DNA of 64,000 nucleotides from assembly GCA_028554755.1 (NCBI GenBank), contig JAPTOF010000007.1, positions 16,229,001 to 16,293,000 of the forward strand, in the 5' to 3' direction. Source of the DNA: Cordia subcordata (lineage: Eukaryota; Streptophyta; Magnoliopsida; Boraginales; Cordiaceae). The position numbers and the translations under genes were made by a program. Shown here one piece after another: positions 43,141-54,599 of the stretch (position 1 is the first letter of the stretch; each line of letters begins with the position of its first letter). The notes under the pieces are model-generated. The model was not told the origin of the DNA. It was given only the letters and a program-made list of their open reading frames with translations, and did no database searches.

Positions 43141-45150
43141 AATGAACTTGGTAATTTTTGCGAACAATTTGGTTACCAACATTTATGAGGAATAAAAACA
43201 AAACCATAAGAAAAATATAAAAGAAAATATATATAGGTGTATAAAATGCAAAAAAAAAATATATATAAAACAAGAGAACCCTTCTTTTAAAAAATAGAAC
43301 AAGAAGTTTACCAAAGCAAAAAGAATAAACAAATACCAACATGTTACAAGTGTGGTAAAAAAGGACATCACAGAAATCAATGCTATATTAAACAAAAACT
43401 TAATAAAATAGAATTAGATGAAGAACTACAAGAACAAATCCTAAACATTATTAGCACTATTCCTTCTTCCTTTGATTCGGAAGAATCCTTTCAAATAGAT
43501 GAATTAGCTTACTAAACATCGTTGACTGAATCTTCTAACACCGAAGAAGATTAAGTTACAATCTCCAAAAATTGTGCTTGTTCAAATTGTATCCCAAAAT
43601 TAAAAGTTAATATGATTAAAAGATCTACAAAAGATCAATCATTGGAATTTGCTACTTATCTTGATCCACTAGAAAAACAATTACAATCTTTAAAGAAAAT
43701 TAGAGAATTAATAGCCAAAGGCCACGCCTTAGAAACACCAAGAATCTTTCTTGTCATAAAATTGAACCTTCAACATATGATTTACATGAAATCCTTTCAA
43801 GACAAAACAAGCCAAAAGAAATAACTGTCTAAGATTTCTAAATTGAGATACAATCAATAAAAAAGGAAATTGCTCAACTCAAAGCAGAAGTTCAAAATAT
43901 AAATCTAAAACTTGAAACAAAAATAAATTCTGATCTAACCATAGAAAATGAGTAAGCATCAACTTCAAAATTAGAAGAAAAACTATTTAGAATTTTTTTT
44001 CTCAAATAACCTACCAAAAATAGAGAACAACTATAATGTTGGTGATAAACAACCAAACAACTTTCGATTTTGTTGCTTTTGTTGATTCGGAAGCAAATTT
44101 AAATTGTTTACAACAAGGACTAATTCTTACCAAATATTTTGAAAAAACTATAGAAAGAGTAACAACAGCAAATGGATCAAAGCTTCATATCAAATATGAA
44201 TTAACAAACACTCGTATTTGTAAAGACAGAATTTGTATTAAAATAAGCTTTTTACTTATCAAAAGTCTAGAAACTAAAGTTATACTTAGAATCCCATTTC
44301 TTAACCAAATCTAACCTTTCTTAATCTCCTCAAAAGGAATTTTTGCAAATATTCTTTCTCAAGATGTTTTAATTGAATTTGTTGATCCTCTTTGAGAGAA
44401 AATTTTAAATCTTCTCAAAGATATGGCAATCAAAAATAAAATAAGTTTAATTCAAAGGAAATCATCCCAAATTGAATATCTTAAAGAATACACTAAATTT
44501 AAAAGAATTGAAGAACATTATCACAACCAAAACTTCAACAAAAAATTAAACAATTTCAAGAAAAACTTGAAGCCAAAGTTTGTGCTTCAAATCCAATAGC
44601 GTGTTGGCAAAGAAAAAAGCATGAAGTTTCACTTCCATACACCAACAAATTCTTTAAATCAATGATTCCTACAAAATCCTGACCAATTCAAATGTGTGAA
44701 GATTTATTGAAACAATGCAAAAAAGATGTCTAAGATTTTCTTAACAAAGGCTTAATTAGGCCAAGTAAAAGTCCCTGGAGTTGCTCTGCCTTTTACATTA
44801 ACAATGCAGTTGAAATTGAAAGAGGAGAACATTATGATCCCCTCTTTGTCTTTTCAACTTAGTTCAATGTCTCATAGATTATTTCATAGGATCTTTAAAT
44901 TTTAGTTGTCAAAGATCCAAATTCACCACCATTTTAAGCCAAAAATTTAAGATTAAATGGTGGGATAGTTTCAATTGCTCAAAATTCAACAAACAAGTTC
45001 TCTCAAAATGGTTCCAAGATCATCCAGAAGCTTGGGATCAAGGTTTAAAGGTTCAATTTCAGTTTCTTGCCCGTAAAGCCCAACTCCAAAGTCAATTAAC
45101 ATTAGCAACAAATTAGAAAGAATACAAAAGGCTTATCAAATAGTATCTTC
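43141..45150 (+). pseudogene. Endogenous pararetrovirus segment B (Caulimoviridae-like)
   Basis: Plus strand, in order. The end of the coat protein (GNFCEQFGYQHL from about 43147) carries the zinc knuckle CYKCGKKGHHRNQC (43342-43383). Protease is 44036-44312; its catalytic motif reads DSEAN, so the expected Gly is replaced. The RT N-terminus (FLNKGLIRPSKSPWSCSAFY) runs to about 44827. There the sequence jumps, and RT core plus RNase H are missing. The polymerase C-terminal part (KIKWWDSFNCSKFNKQVLSK, HPEAWDQG) follows at 44940-45150. Several in-frame stops are present. It is inactive and diverged from segment A. Confidence 0.85.
44036..44314 (+). pseudogene. Pararetroviral aspartic protease with altered active site (segment B)
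   Basis: A 92-codon frame with FVAFVDSEANLNCLQQGL and later KVILRIPFL. Family members carry D-S/T-G at the active site; here the third residue is Glu. Even if translated it is probably not catalytic. Confidence 0.75.
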
Positions 45151-45711
45151 AGGAATTTGGTGATAAAGATGAAGACCCAGACCCGCCAAATTCAAAAGAT
45201 TCGAATCAAGATCCAAATCAAAATGAAGACGATTGTTTTGGCCTGGACACGTCAGCCTTCAATTTCTAAAGCAAAAGACAATAATTCTTCAAGGCAACAA
45301 AATGTCAAAAGTGCTACAGGTGAAGACAAAAATGTCAAAAAGAGCTACAACAAGTTTTGGATAATTTTTTACGCGTGACTCAAAAGGTACATCAATAATT
45401 CCATGCGTGTGATACAAAAGCCAAGATTCCTGCAACAAGAAGATCAACTTTTTAAAGTTGTTTGTCCAAATGTATGATTACAAAACATTTTCATGGCCTA
45501 TAAAAGGTTCCAAGTTGTAATATTTTCTCAAGTTTTTTGTTCTGGAAGATTGTAGTTTGTAAGCCTTTTGAATTATTCTCTTGTACTCTCTAACTCTTGA
45601 ATTCAACAATAAAATCTTGAATTGTTCAAAGAATTGTTTAGCTATCTCCATCTTACAAAGGTATTCTTCTGATAATAAAACTCTCTATTTTCTAATACGT
45701 CGCATTTCTTC
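45151..45711 (+). promoter_or_regulatory. Viral intergenic region: TATA-like promoter and polyadenylation signal
   Basis: After the polymerase end there is a TATA-like CTATAAAAGG (45498-45507). About 100 bp later comes AACAATAAAATC with AATAAA at 45608-45613. This spacing suits a pregenomic RNA promoter followed by the terminal poly(A) signal, as in caulimovirids. The final part (45628-45694) is the partner of the inverted arm at 43074-43139. Confidence 0.55.
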
Positions 45712-45714
45712 TGA

Positions 45715-47268
45715 AATACTCCATGTGATACTGAACTAAGTGAAAAAGACAAAGAGGGGATCATAATGTTCCCATTTATCTAGTAATCTGAAAGAGATAG
45801 TGAAATCTTTGTAGAAGGAAGAAACAACGTCAGGGAAGATTTTGATAGTCCCTCCATAGAGTTTCCACCAATCATTAGACTAGTAAGGATGTTTTTCTAT
45901 TTGGAATTGTTTGCAGAAGAAAAAACAAAGAATGTTGATGAGATTGATTTTTAAAGAGAAGAACTTTATGCCAAGCTTCAATGTAATCCTACTAGTTGAA
46001 ACTTTGAGGAACGAAAGTTTGGAAAAATGGTTTTGCTTGTTGAAGGGGTGTTTTCTAGTCGAAAGGGGAGAGAAACCTCTTGATTTGAATTTTTGAATGG
46101 GTAATTACATCGCTGATTTTATTGTGTGTTATTTCAATTGAGTCGATATCAACGAGAATAAACTCATAAAATTTTTGGGTTTTTCATTATTTTGATTCAG
46201 AAAGAAATGGGAAAAGGAGACTTCTTTGAAGATTTTCTAGGGTTCTTTGAGGTGACCAAATTCCTTTTCAATCAAGGCAATTCTTTGAACAGTTTTCTAG
46301 AGGTATTGACATTTTGTAGAAAAAGAGGTTGATGTTTGTTGGTGAGAAGTTTGAGAGGTTTGTGACTTGGTTTGTTGCTGAGAATTCTAAGCTGATGGGT
46401 TTGATGCAACTTGAGAGAAGGTTTCAAGAGGAGAAAATGAATTTGCTGTTTCAATAGGAGAATTTGTTAGAGTTACTTGAGGAATATTTCCTAAAATAGA
46501 CATTCTATTTTGAGAAGTCAGAGTTTGAGAGGAGGAAGAAAATGTAATTGCATAAGATTTTTTTTGTGGTTGGTGAAGAGGATTTTTTTGGTGTTTGCAA
46601 TATACACGGTGTTTGGATCTTAGAGTTTTCTTGGGTCAAAGATTCAAGAGAGTATTCATTATTTTGTAGTGAATTCTATAAATGATTGCTATTGGTATAT
46701 TTTCCAGATCTATATCAAATCCAAATGTTTTAAGATTTAAAGTTAAGGTTTTGTTAACACCTAGGTCATGGAGTGCAACTAAAAAACTTGGAAAGTAAAT
46801 GAAAAATATAGGTCCTTTCGAAAGGCTTGAAGCAACAGTTACAAGTAAAGAATCAATAAATTTGCAATGCCTAGCATCTCCAAGAGCAAGTAAAATAGAA
46901 CTTTTTGAGACCATCCCTAGTTAATGGTTTGACTGCAACTTGAACTAATCCTAAGTGCATATATTTATACTTTTGCCTGTACTTTTCTATTGCTTTGTCC
47001 AAAAGTAGTTGAATACTTTGAATTGACTAATTTATTGGAAGAGTTTATTCAACATTTTTAATTGAGTCACTGGTAGAGAAATCAAAAGTATTTTTGAGAT
47101 AAACTTCATTTGACTCAATTTTGGGCAATTGCCAATCAGATAATTGTTGTTCTATGTTTAAAAATTTTTGTTTTTGTTTAATTATTATCTAATTGAGTTC
47201 AAAGCTTGTTTAAGTCTTTCTTGAATATGTGTTGTATTTCCCATAAAAGGAAGGGCTATTGAGGAGAT
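45715..47268 (-). pseudogene. Endogenous pararetrovirus segment C: coat-protein scrap, movement protein, polymerase C-terminus
   Basis: Minus-strand order. A coat-protein scrap lies at 47268-47206, followed by a 30K-type movement protein at about 47160-46636 (KYKYMHLGLVQVAVKPL, a frameshift, then SILLALGDARHCKFIDSLLV, SSLSKGPIFF and PIAIIYRIHYKIMNTLL). A low-complexity linker follows, then a polymerase C-terminal part at 46140-45740 (WHKVLLFKNQSHQHSLFF). Coat protein before movement protein, and polymerase end directly after it, is not a natural genome order. The segment is therefore a recombinant. Confidence 0.75.
46636..47160 (-). pseudogene. Pararetroviral movement-protein domain (30K superfamily), frameshifted
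   Basis: Two frames join near 46914. The downstream frame has 92 codons open. The conserved core (HLGLVQVAVKPL and LGDARHCKFIDSLL) is clear. In a virus this protein enlarges plasmodesmata for cell-to-cell spread; this copy is broken. Confidence 0.75.
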
Positions 47269-47292
47269 AAGGGTTGGAGTAGCATATGATGG

Positions 47293-47381
47293 TACAAAAA
47301 TGTTTTCCTTGCAAGAGTTATGTTAAGACAAGATTGTAATAATGCTTTTTGGAAAGAAAAATTTCTCTTGGGACTTCCTCC
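47293..47381 (+). repeat. 89-bp direct repeat, copy 1 (coat-protein fragment)
   Basis: Repeated at 48173-48261 with about 5 differences, 880 bp apart. It encodes MLRQDCNNAFWKEKFLLGLP of the coat protein and is out of place here, upstream of the movement-coat linker. Confidence 0.9.
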
Positions 47382-48400
47382 AAAACCAGAAATTATTCAA
47401 CCCATGGTCAAACCTTTTGACCTTCCTTCAAATATTAAACTCAAAAGTTCACTAGATGACTTCTTAGAAAAACTTGACGAACAAATACAAGCTTTCAGAA
47501 TTATCTCCCAAAGGAAAGAAAAAAGTTGAAAATCAAGAAAACCCAAGTATATCAAAAGTCGATAATCATTTGAATACCATTCGACAGACCTTTGATTCAG
47601 AAGAAGATGAAGATTTTGTGTTTGAGTAAGAAAAGAATTTTACCCAAGAACCAACACAACTTTGAATACAATCTCTTATACCAAAAAATTCTACTCCAAA
47701 CTACTATCCCAAACCTACCCCATTTGATATTCAATTCGAAGAATGGCCAACACATATGCAAGCTCATTATTTTGATAGTACTCTATATGAGTGGAACAGT
47801 GATGGCAAAAGTGATTACAAAATCCTTGATCATTTACATGAAATGACTATGTCTTCAAATGTTTTCAAAATACATAATAAAACTGATACCCATATTGCCT
47901 AACTTCTAATTTCGGGATATATGTGTGTTCTCAAAGGATGGTGGGATAATTATCTTACTACCCCTGAAAAACAAGCAATATTAACTGTCATACAAAAAGA
48001 TGGAATTGGAAACCCGATCCTAAATGAACAAGGACAAATGATTTTAGATGCTATTGAAACCTTTGTCTCCTCAATAGCCTTTCATTTCATGGGAAATACA
48101 ACACATATTCAAGAAAGACTTATCGAAACCCTCTCAAATATCAAATGCAAAACACTTAGAGATTTTAGATAATACAAAGATGTTTTCCTTGCAAGAGTTA
48201 TGTTAAGACAAGATTGTAAAAATGCTTTTTGAGAAGAAAAATTTCTCTTTGGACTTCCTCCTCTTTTTGCTGAAAAGGTAAGAACAAAAACTACAAATAT
48301 TTACGAAAGAATTCCATATGAACTATCATAGAGCCAAATCATAAGCTTTATAAATCAAGCTCTTTGGTTTTGCAGGTTTTTGACATCGCCAAAAAAGGAG
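47382..48400 (+). pseudogene. Endogenous pararetrovirus segment D: movement-coat linker and coat protein
   Basis: Plus strand. A linker (SSLDDFLEKLDEQIQAFRII) leads into the coat protein from about 47690 (NSTPNYYPKPTPFDIQFEEW). The core follows (LKGWWDNYLTTPEKQA at 47935, then HFMGNTTHIQERLIETLSNI). The second copy of the 89-bp repeat comes next, ending near IPYELS. Stops lie at several points, for example after KTLRDFR. The zinc-knuckle end is absent; sequence after about 48400 is unrelated. Confidence 0.8.
48173..48261 (+). repeat. 89-bp direct repeat, copy 2 (native coat-protein position)
   Basis: In frame with the coat protein of segment D apart from one TGA. Partner of 47293-47381. Confidence 0.9.
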
Positions 48401-48885
48401 ACCTAACACCTCATCTGATTCTTTGCAAGATCAGATTGTCATCATTTATTGGAAAATGAAAGATAAATAAGCCAAGCCCTTGAAGGTCCATCACCAGCAA
48501 ACAATGAAAAAGAAGATAATGAGAGAGGCTAGTTGGAGCATAATACTTCAAAAAACCAAGCAAATGAACCTTTTCAACAAACTCAATCTCATGAATCATT
48601 TGCATTTGTCCCGACTTCTTCAAGGCAAGTGCCTTATCCAAACCATTCAATGCCACAAATGTGCCCAGAGCTCCAACTATGTTTGCCAACATTCAAAGTA
48701 TGGTTAGCCAAATCTTTAACACTCACAGTCAACCATCTCTCGACCCAACTACTTTCACATACCTCAACCAAACACAGTACCTTTGGCCAGAAATACCCAA
48801 CATCCACTACCAACCCAACAAGAGGAAAACCAAGATGAATCCCTATGGTAAAGAGATACTGAAGCCAAGGGATCGTTGCAGTTAT
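48400..48885. other. Sequence between viral and gypsy pieces
   Basis: Open frames on both strands (such as 48661-48933) are Pro/Gln/Ser-rich without a domain I recognise. It may be the N-terminal part of the gag fragment that follows. Confidence 0.4.
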
Positions 48886-49130
48886 GATCGACACTCAAAT
48901 AGTTTCTTGACCGAGCCCTTTGCAGGTCATTAAGGTCGAGGAATTCGCTAATAACCCCTTGTCCAAGGAGATAATCAAGAACCAATCCCAAGGAACTTTT
49001 TCATACCCAAGTTATCGTATTATGACAAACTAGGAGACCCAGCAGATCACATTTCCATTCTGAATCATAATAGGCTACTACATAATGCAATATATGTAGC
49101 CCGATCCAAAGCTTTCCTGAATTAATTCCT
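48886..49130 (+). pseudogene. Ty3/gypsy gag fragment (Tat-like)
   Basis: Two frames together read NNPLSKEII, then IPRNFFIPKLSYYDKLGDPA, then DHISILNHNRLLHNA. The pattern (F..P.L..YDG..DP.DH....) is the start of Tat/Ogre-type gypsy Gag. One frameshift lies between the parts and the rest of Gag is lost. Confidence 0.5.
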
Positions 49131-50600
49131 TTTACTTCCTTCTTCCTTTTTAGCTTGGTAAAACCAAAACACATGAAATACCATTAATGAAGAAGCATCC
49201 ATCCCAAATTTAAGTAAAAAGACATCATATATTTATGGTATAATATGGACTTATTAGATTCTGCCACACTTAAATATCGCCTTTCCTCAAGCACAAACTC
49301 ATTAAATCATGCCTTCCCCCAAGCACAAACTCATCTTAAAAACTAACCAAACTTTAAGCACAACTTTATCTAGATTCTTTATTTAACTCAATCACCAACC
49401 AACCTCAATGTAATTGAAACTCAGTCACAACTCTATCGAAATCTTAGTGGCCTTAACTCATAATAACCCAAGAAGGAAGACAACAAAAAGCTAGCATTTA
49501 GCAAGACAAATCAAGAACCCACATAAGCATTTATCACACCCTAATAGCCACACCAAATACTAGTTAAGTGAACCTTGCACCTGTTAAGCAAATAAATTAA
49601 TTGCCCAAGTAAAATTATGCCAATGCATAGTAGAGTAATCAAAGTATTAGTTATGATATACATTTTCACTTCAAAATGTTAAGTTCATGCCAAGTATTGA
49701 GGAGACAGGAAATCAATTCAACCAATTTATTCAATAAAAAACACATTCATTGCTTACCTCGACTGTCAACCAACTTTTTGGCATGAGGAAAAAAATTTGA
49801 GATGAATGTACCAGGTTACTCAGTTGGTCACTCTTCTAAGTGTCTACTAGCTCTACTCATGGTCTAACTTTGGTTGACCAGTGGAGTAAAATTCTCTTTT
49901 TTTTGTTAATGCTCGGCTCCCTCTAGCTTTCAAGGTATCCCGTGCACCAGACTTTCCTATCGACAATCCAACCATTTAAGGCTTAGGTTACTAGGCTTTG
50001 AAAGACCCCATGCATACCATACTTGCTCATGATACCAAGGCTTGAAACAATCCACCAATAGACATTCTCGAGCATAAACTTTTTAGTGTAATGACAGAGG
50101 TGCTAAGAGATTCAAAATTCACAACCTTCCAACATTTCAACATATATCCTCAACAACAAAAACAAGAATTGAACATCAATAGCATCCTCAATCTAGGACA
50201 CATACTTTATTTCCATAATTTCACCACAAAAATCAAGGAAGCAACCATCAAAGTCTAACTATGCATTAGCCATCAAATTAAGCACAAGCAAAAACCTTAA
50301 GCCCATGTTTTGACTAAGCAAGGTTTAAGCTCATGTTCAAAGTGACCACCAAAAGCAACAAAACACTATAGGGATGGGTGTATCATAATTACTAGCTTAT
50401 CATTGCAACCAATTCAAGTTTTTTGAGTTAAGGCAACCTTGATTTCTCAAGAGAAGTGTCAAAGTTCACAAAAACAAGATTTTTCACAAAGAACTAAAAA
50501 AACAAGGCTAAAAGACTAAAGATTTTAACAAACTTAACAAACTAAGACTTTAGCCAACTACACAAAGCCAGAATTAATTAAAACAAGCAAAAAAAAAATC
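49131..50600. other. Probable LTR and 3' region of the Athila-type element, no gene
   Basis: No coding. On the minus strand, 49305-49255 reads AGTTTGTGCTTGAGGAAAGG and then ATATTTAAGTGTGGCAG. This is a decayed form of the TTGAGGACAA...AAGTGTGGGGG motif that precedes gypsy LTRs. The phrase AAGCACAAACTCAT occurs twice (about 49290 and 49320). Confidence 0.4.
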
Positions 50601-50605
50601 ACAAG

Positions 50606-50665
50606 CATTGCTGACTCCCCCACACTTAATCCATACGTTGTCCTCAATGTGAGAAAAGAACAAAA
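50606..50665 (-). other. Polypurine tract motif of the Athila-type element
   Basis: The minus strand reads CACATTGAGGACAACG, then TTAAGTGTGGGGGAGT. This TTGAGGACAA plus GTGTGGGGGAG pair is a well-known sequence just before the 3' LTR of Athila/Tat gypsy elements. It fits the orientation of the pol genes at 53-60 kb and suggests a 3' LTR starts near 50615 running downward. Confidence 0.6.
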
Positions 50666-52002
50666 AGAACACTGAAAGAAATTAATGAAAAGGAAAGAGA
50701 AAAAAGAGAACTTCCTTGAAACTCTTGTAGGAGAGAGTGTGAGATGGGTATGCTCATTGGAGGAATCGAGGTCTCGGAACCCCATGCGTGCAACAAAGGC
50801 ATGTAGAAAATTTTTCCATTCGTGTTAAGTGTGTAGAATGTTAAGCTAACGCCCTCTCAAAACAGTCCATTCGCTTGTCATTGGAAGCTCTCTAGTCAAA
50901 GAAGATAGCCCAACGATAGGTGCAATAATGGTAGTGTTCAGTGGCGCACCAGTAAATGTTCATTCCCACAGAGACAAAGGAAACAACCTCTTTCCCCTTT
51001 CAGAGTAAACACATTGCATGCAAACAACTCAAATCCAATGGTGCCATCTCACAAGCTTTATGGAGTGTGGTGTTATCTAAATCAACTAAATTTTATTAGA
51101 GGGCAAAGTGAGTGATGTATCATCCTAAAATCAAGGGCCTACAAAAAGCAATAACATTGTGAAATTGTGGGGCAATCAATAACCCAAATTGACTTCTTTC
51201 CATTCAACATGCACCATAGAAAAACAACTCAGTTTTTGACAAAATAGCTAGGTTATCCTTTCTACCTGAAAACGAATAAGCCAATAAACGATGTATGTAG
51301 CGAAAGGCCGGGCTAATGACATAGATTTCTTTTGAAGAACTAGGGTTGTATTGCAAGGTCCCACTAAATGTTAAATCTTGGTAAACTTATTGGGGATTAA
51401 AGTTCTTGAGATAATCATAATAACTATGCATATAATCCTCCAAAGCAACATATTCTTTCCCAATGAAAACCATAGCCAAGTTAAACTCAATAATTGAAAA
51501 GTGAAACATGTAACCTATTAAACGAAAAGAAATTAGCCCCAGGATTTCAATGGTAAATGTTTTTTGGTTTATCAAACATAATTGTGCCATAACATTCCTT
51601 TCACAACCTATTAAAGTATGGAAGCTAACCAATATTCTTATGAAGTTCATCAACAGTAGCTTTTAAACGAAGTGGAACAAGCAAAAAATGAGGCTTGAGT
51701 GCAAGAATGGGTTGACCACTGTGAACATGAGATCTTCCTTGCAACGGGTTGCTTGAAAGGGCGTGGGGTTAAAGGTAGGGTCACGGTCGGCACCTTTTTA
51801 AGGGTCGGGTTGGCTATCGGCGTCGGGGTAGAGAGGAGGGTCGTGGGTATGACAGGGGAGAGGGTAGGTCAATGGGGTTAGGGTTTGGGTCAAGTTTTTG
51901 GTCTGTGGGAAGTAGGTTATAGGGTTTGGAGGTTGGTTTTTGACCTTAAAACACGCAAACGTGAGGTAATAATGGCTTGTCGGCCATCAACAGCGGTAGT
52001 AG
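50666..52002. other. 3' untranslated region of the Athila-type element
   Basis: No gene supported. Positions 51740-51900 are G-rich with GGGTCGGG-type runs. The rest is unremarkable. Confidence 0.4.
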
Positions 52003-52580
52003 TGTTAAGAATCACTGAGGTTTCATCATAAAAACCAATTAGTTAATATGAGGAGTGGCCTAAAACCTTAATATGGTGGACTTGATTCTTGAGATTTTTC
52101 CATATGGGGCCTTTATATGTTGTACCACACCCCTTACGTGTGATGCAGAATAGTGTCTACACCAATTGATGGATTGACTTGAACTAGACTTGGACATTAA
52201 TTAGAAAATGGACTTAGACTTGGATAATCGTGTGGCCCAAAACAAGGATGGACCACCATGACCCTTGGATGGAACTTAGATGGTCGTGTGGCTCGAAATA
52301 GGAATGGATTACCACGACTTTGAATAAAGACAGCTTGGCTAGTTGCAAGAATGGGCCACCACATGAATGAATGTGCACAATGGACGAGCTTGACAGATTA
52401 CATGTGAACATATGTACAGTGGGGAAATTGAACAAAAAGCCTAGCTTTGATACCATGTTAGGAATCACTGAGATTCCATCATAAAAAACCAATTGGTTAA
52501 TATGAGACATTGGCCAGGACCATAATATGGTGGACTTGATTCTTGAAATTTTTCTATGTGGAGCTTTTATATGTTGTAAT
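52003..52580 (-). mobile_element. TRIM-like miniature LTR retrotransposon (about 125-bp LTRs)
   Basis: Two similar direct repeats of about 123-125 bp lie at 52003-52127 and 52456-52580 (shared phrases CACTGAG, CATCATAAAAA, ATATGGTGGACTTGATTCTT). Next to the right copy the minus strand reads TGGTATCAAAGC (52455-52444), an initiator-Met-type primer site. Before the other LTR it reads AAGGGGTGTGG, a polypurine tract. The interior is about 330 bp and non-coding. Flanks AGTAG and AGTGG agree at 4 of 5 bases. Size and parts match a TRIM in minus orientation, inserted in the Athila 3' region. Confidence 0.7.
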
Positions 52581-53100
52581 AGTGGTTGGCCTCTTGTATT
52601 CTTTCTCTTGTTCTCTTTGCAATGGGTAGGGTCCTTGGAGGCTTGTGAACCTTTCTCTTTTGTCTCGTGGTGGTGTTCTACGAGTGGGTGCGATTGATTT
52701 ATGGAGTTTTTTGAAGCTTTCATTTGGTAGTAATGGTAGTTTTTGGTGTGGGTTTGGTGGAGAAAAAAAAGAGGAAGAGGGTAATGAGACAACGAGTGGT
52801 TTTTGTTAGGGATCTTTGTTTTTATTTGATGAAAAAAACCCTTGTTCATTAGGCATGGACACGCCTAACTCTTCAGCGCCATATCCTACCAGAAAACACC
52901 TTTTCTCAGTAGTAAAATCTACTTTTCCCCACAAAAGCCATTACTTTGTCAACTCCACAATGCATCAAACTTTAGTTAGACAAAAATTAAGGTCCCAAGG
53001 TTGAAGATGACCAAAAATAGAATAACAAGTCCTAAAAGGTAAGGGAAAATTGCAAAAACAACAATAACAAAAAGAGTGTAAAGACTAAGGTGTAGACATG
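52581..53100. other. Athila 3' region, no gene supported
   Basis: A minus-strand frame overlapping 52581-52849 runs through the TRIM and is not conserved-looking. Confidence 0.4.
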
Positions 53101-54348
53101 CCTTAGTACATGGGTTGTCTCCCACAAGTGCCTTTGTTTAATGTCCTATGCTAGACTTAGCCAATCTTTAATGCTTCATCTAGAGCACCTCCAGATTAAT
53201 TTCCTGTACTATATACACTTGAAATCCTTCATAAAAGGGCTTCAAGTGATGACCATTAACCTTGAGGAACTTATTAGTGTCCAAACTTTGTACTTCCACT
53301 GCAACATGAGAAAATACCTTAGTAACGATAAAAGGCCTTATCCAATGAGATTGAAACTTACTAGGACATGATTTAAGGTGAGATTGATAAAGCAGAACTT
53401 TTTGCCTAACAAAAAACTATTTCCTTGATATCATTGTATCATGGAAAGCCTTCATCTTCACCTTGTAAATTCTCGAGCTGTTATATACTTCATTTTTTAT
53501 TTCCTCAAGCTCTTAAATCTATAGCTTTCGGTGTTCGCCCACTTTGTCCAACTTCATTTTGCAATGATTAATAGCTCAAAATGCCTTATGCTCCAACATA
53601 ATAGGGAGGTGACATGGCTTCCCAAAAACTAAACAATAAGGACACATGCTTATAAGTGTTTTGTAGGCAGTGCGGTAAGCCCATAAAGCATAATCTGAGC
53701 ACAAGCTTTGATCTTTCTAGTCTGGATTGGCTGTCTTTTTGAGAACGGATTTGATTTCTCGATACACCTTGGTTTGCCCATTTGTTTGTGAATGGTGTAC
53801 CATGTAGGTCTTATGGTTGACACCAAACTTTTTCAATAGCGCTCTAAACACCTTGTTGCAGAATTGTGTTCCTTTATCGCTAATTATGGACCTTAATATG
53901 GCAAATCTGTTAAAATCGAAAGACTTGGCAAAATCTGCAACAAATTTAGCATTGTCAATTCAACTAGCTCTTGCTTCAATCCATTTGGAAACATAATCAA
54001 CAACAAGAATAATATAAGTGTAACCAAAAGAAGGAGGGAAGAGTCTCAAGAAATTGATTCCTTATACATAAAAAATTTCACAACAAGATTAGAGTTAAGT
54101 GTCATTTGATCCCTATGTCCCAAACTCCTAGTCCTTTGATAGTTGACACAAGATTTGCTAAACTTATAAGAATCATGAAACAAGCCAGGCCAAAACAACC
54201 GACATTTTAATATTTTGCGAGCTATTGTTTTGGGCCCAAATTGACCACCACATATGTATGTGTGACAAAATTGCAAAATACATAGAATTTTTGGTTCTGG
54301 TACATACTTAGCATCTCTTTTTATTTTTTCTTTTTCAACCTTAAACAA
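53100..54348 (-). pseudogene. Athila-type gypsy integrase
   Basis: The zinc-binding region at 54348-54100 contains HTYICGGQFGPKTIARKILK and SCVNYQRT. The second His and last Cys of the HHCC set appear replaced. The core reads VDYVSKWIEA, then SIISDKGTQFCN, then HSQTNGQTKVYREIKS, which supplies the D, D and E region. A C-terminal part ends near NGHHLKPFMKDFKC (53240). Several stops interrupt it. Confidence 0.8.
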
Positions 54349-54599
54349 CTCTGCTGATAGTAAAACAGTGAGTAAGAAATTAACAAATGATGCATATCAA
54401 GGATGTATTTGTTGAGTTGAAATGATATATTCATCTAGAAAATCATCCTTGAGGAGGGATGGTTTCCTGCTTATGGACAATCAACTAAGGAAATCAACAA
54501 TCAAATTTTCTAATCATTTATTGTCTCAAATCTCCAAATCAAATTCTTGTAGTAGTATTCGTTTAATTAGCCTCAGCTTTGCCTCCTTCTTCATGCGTA

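Noticed and set aside
52214..52849. 211-codon minus-strand ORF
   Set aside because: Runs through the TRIM primer site and LTR into flanking DNA; cannot be one gene.
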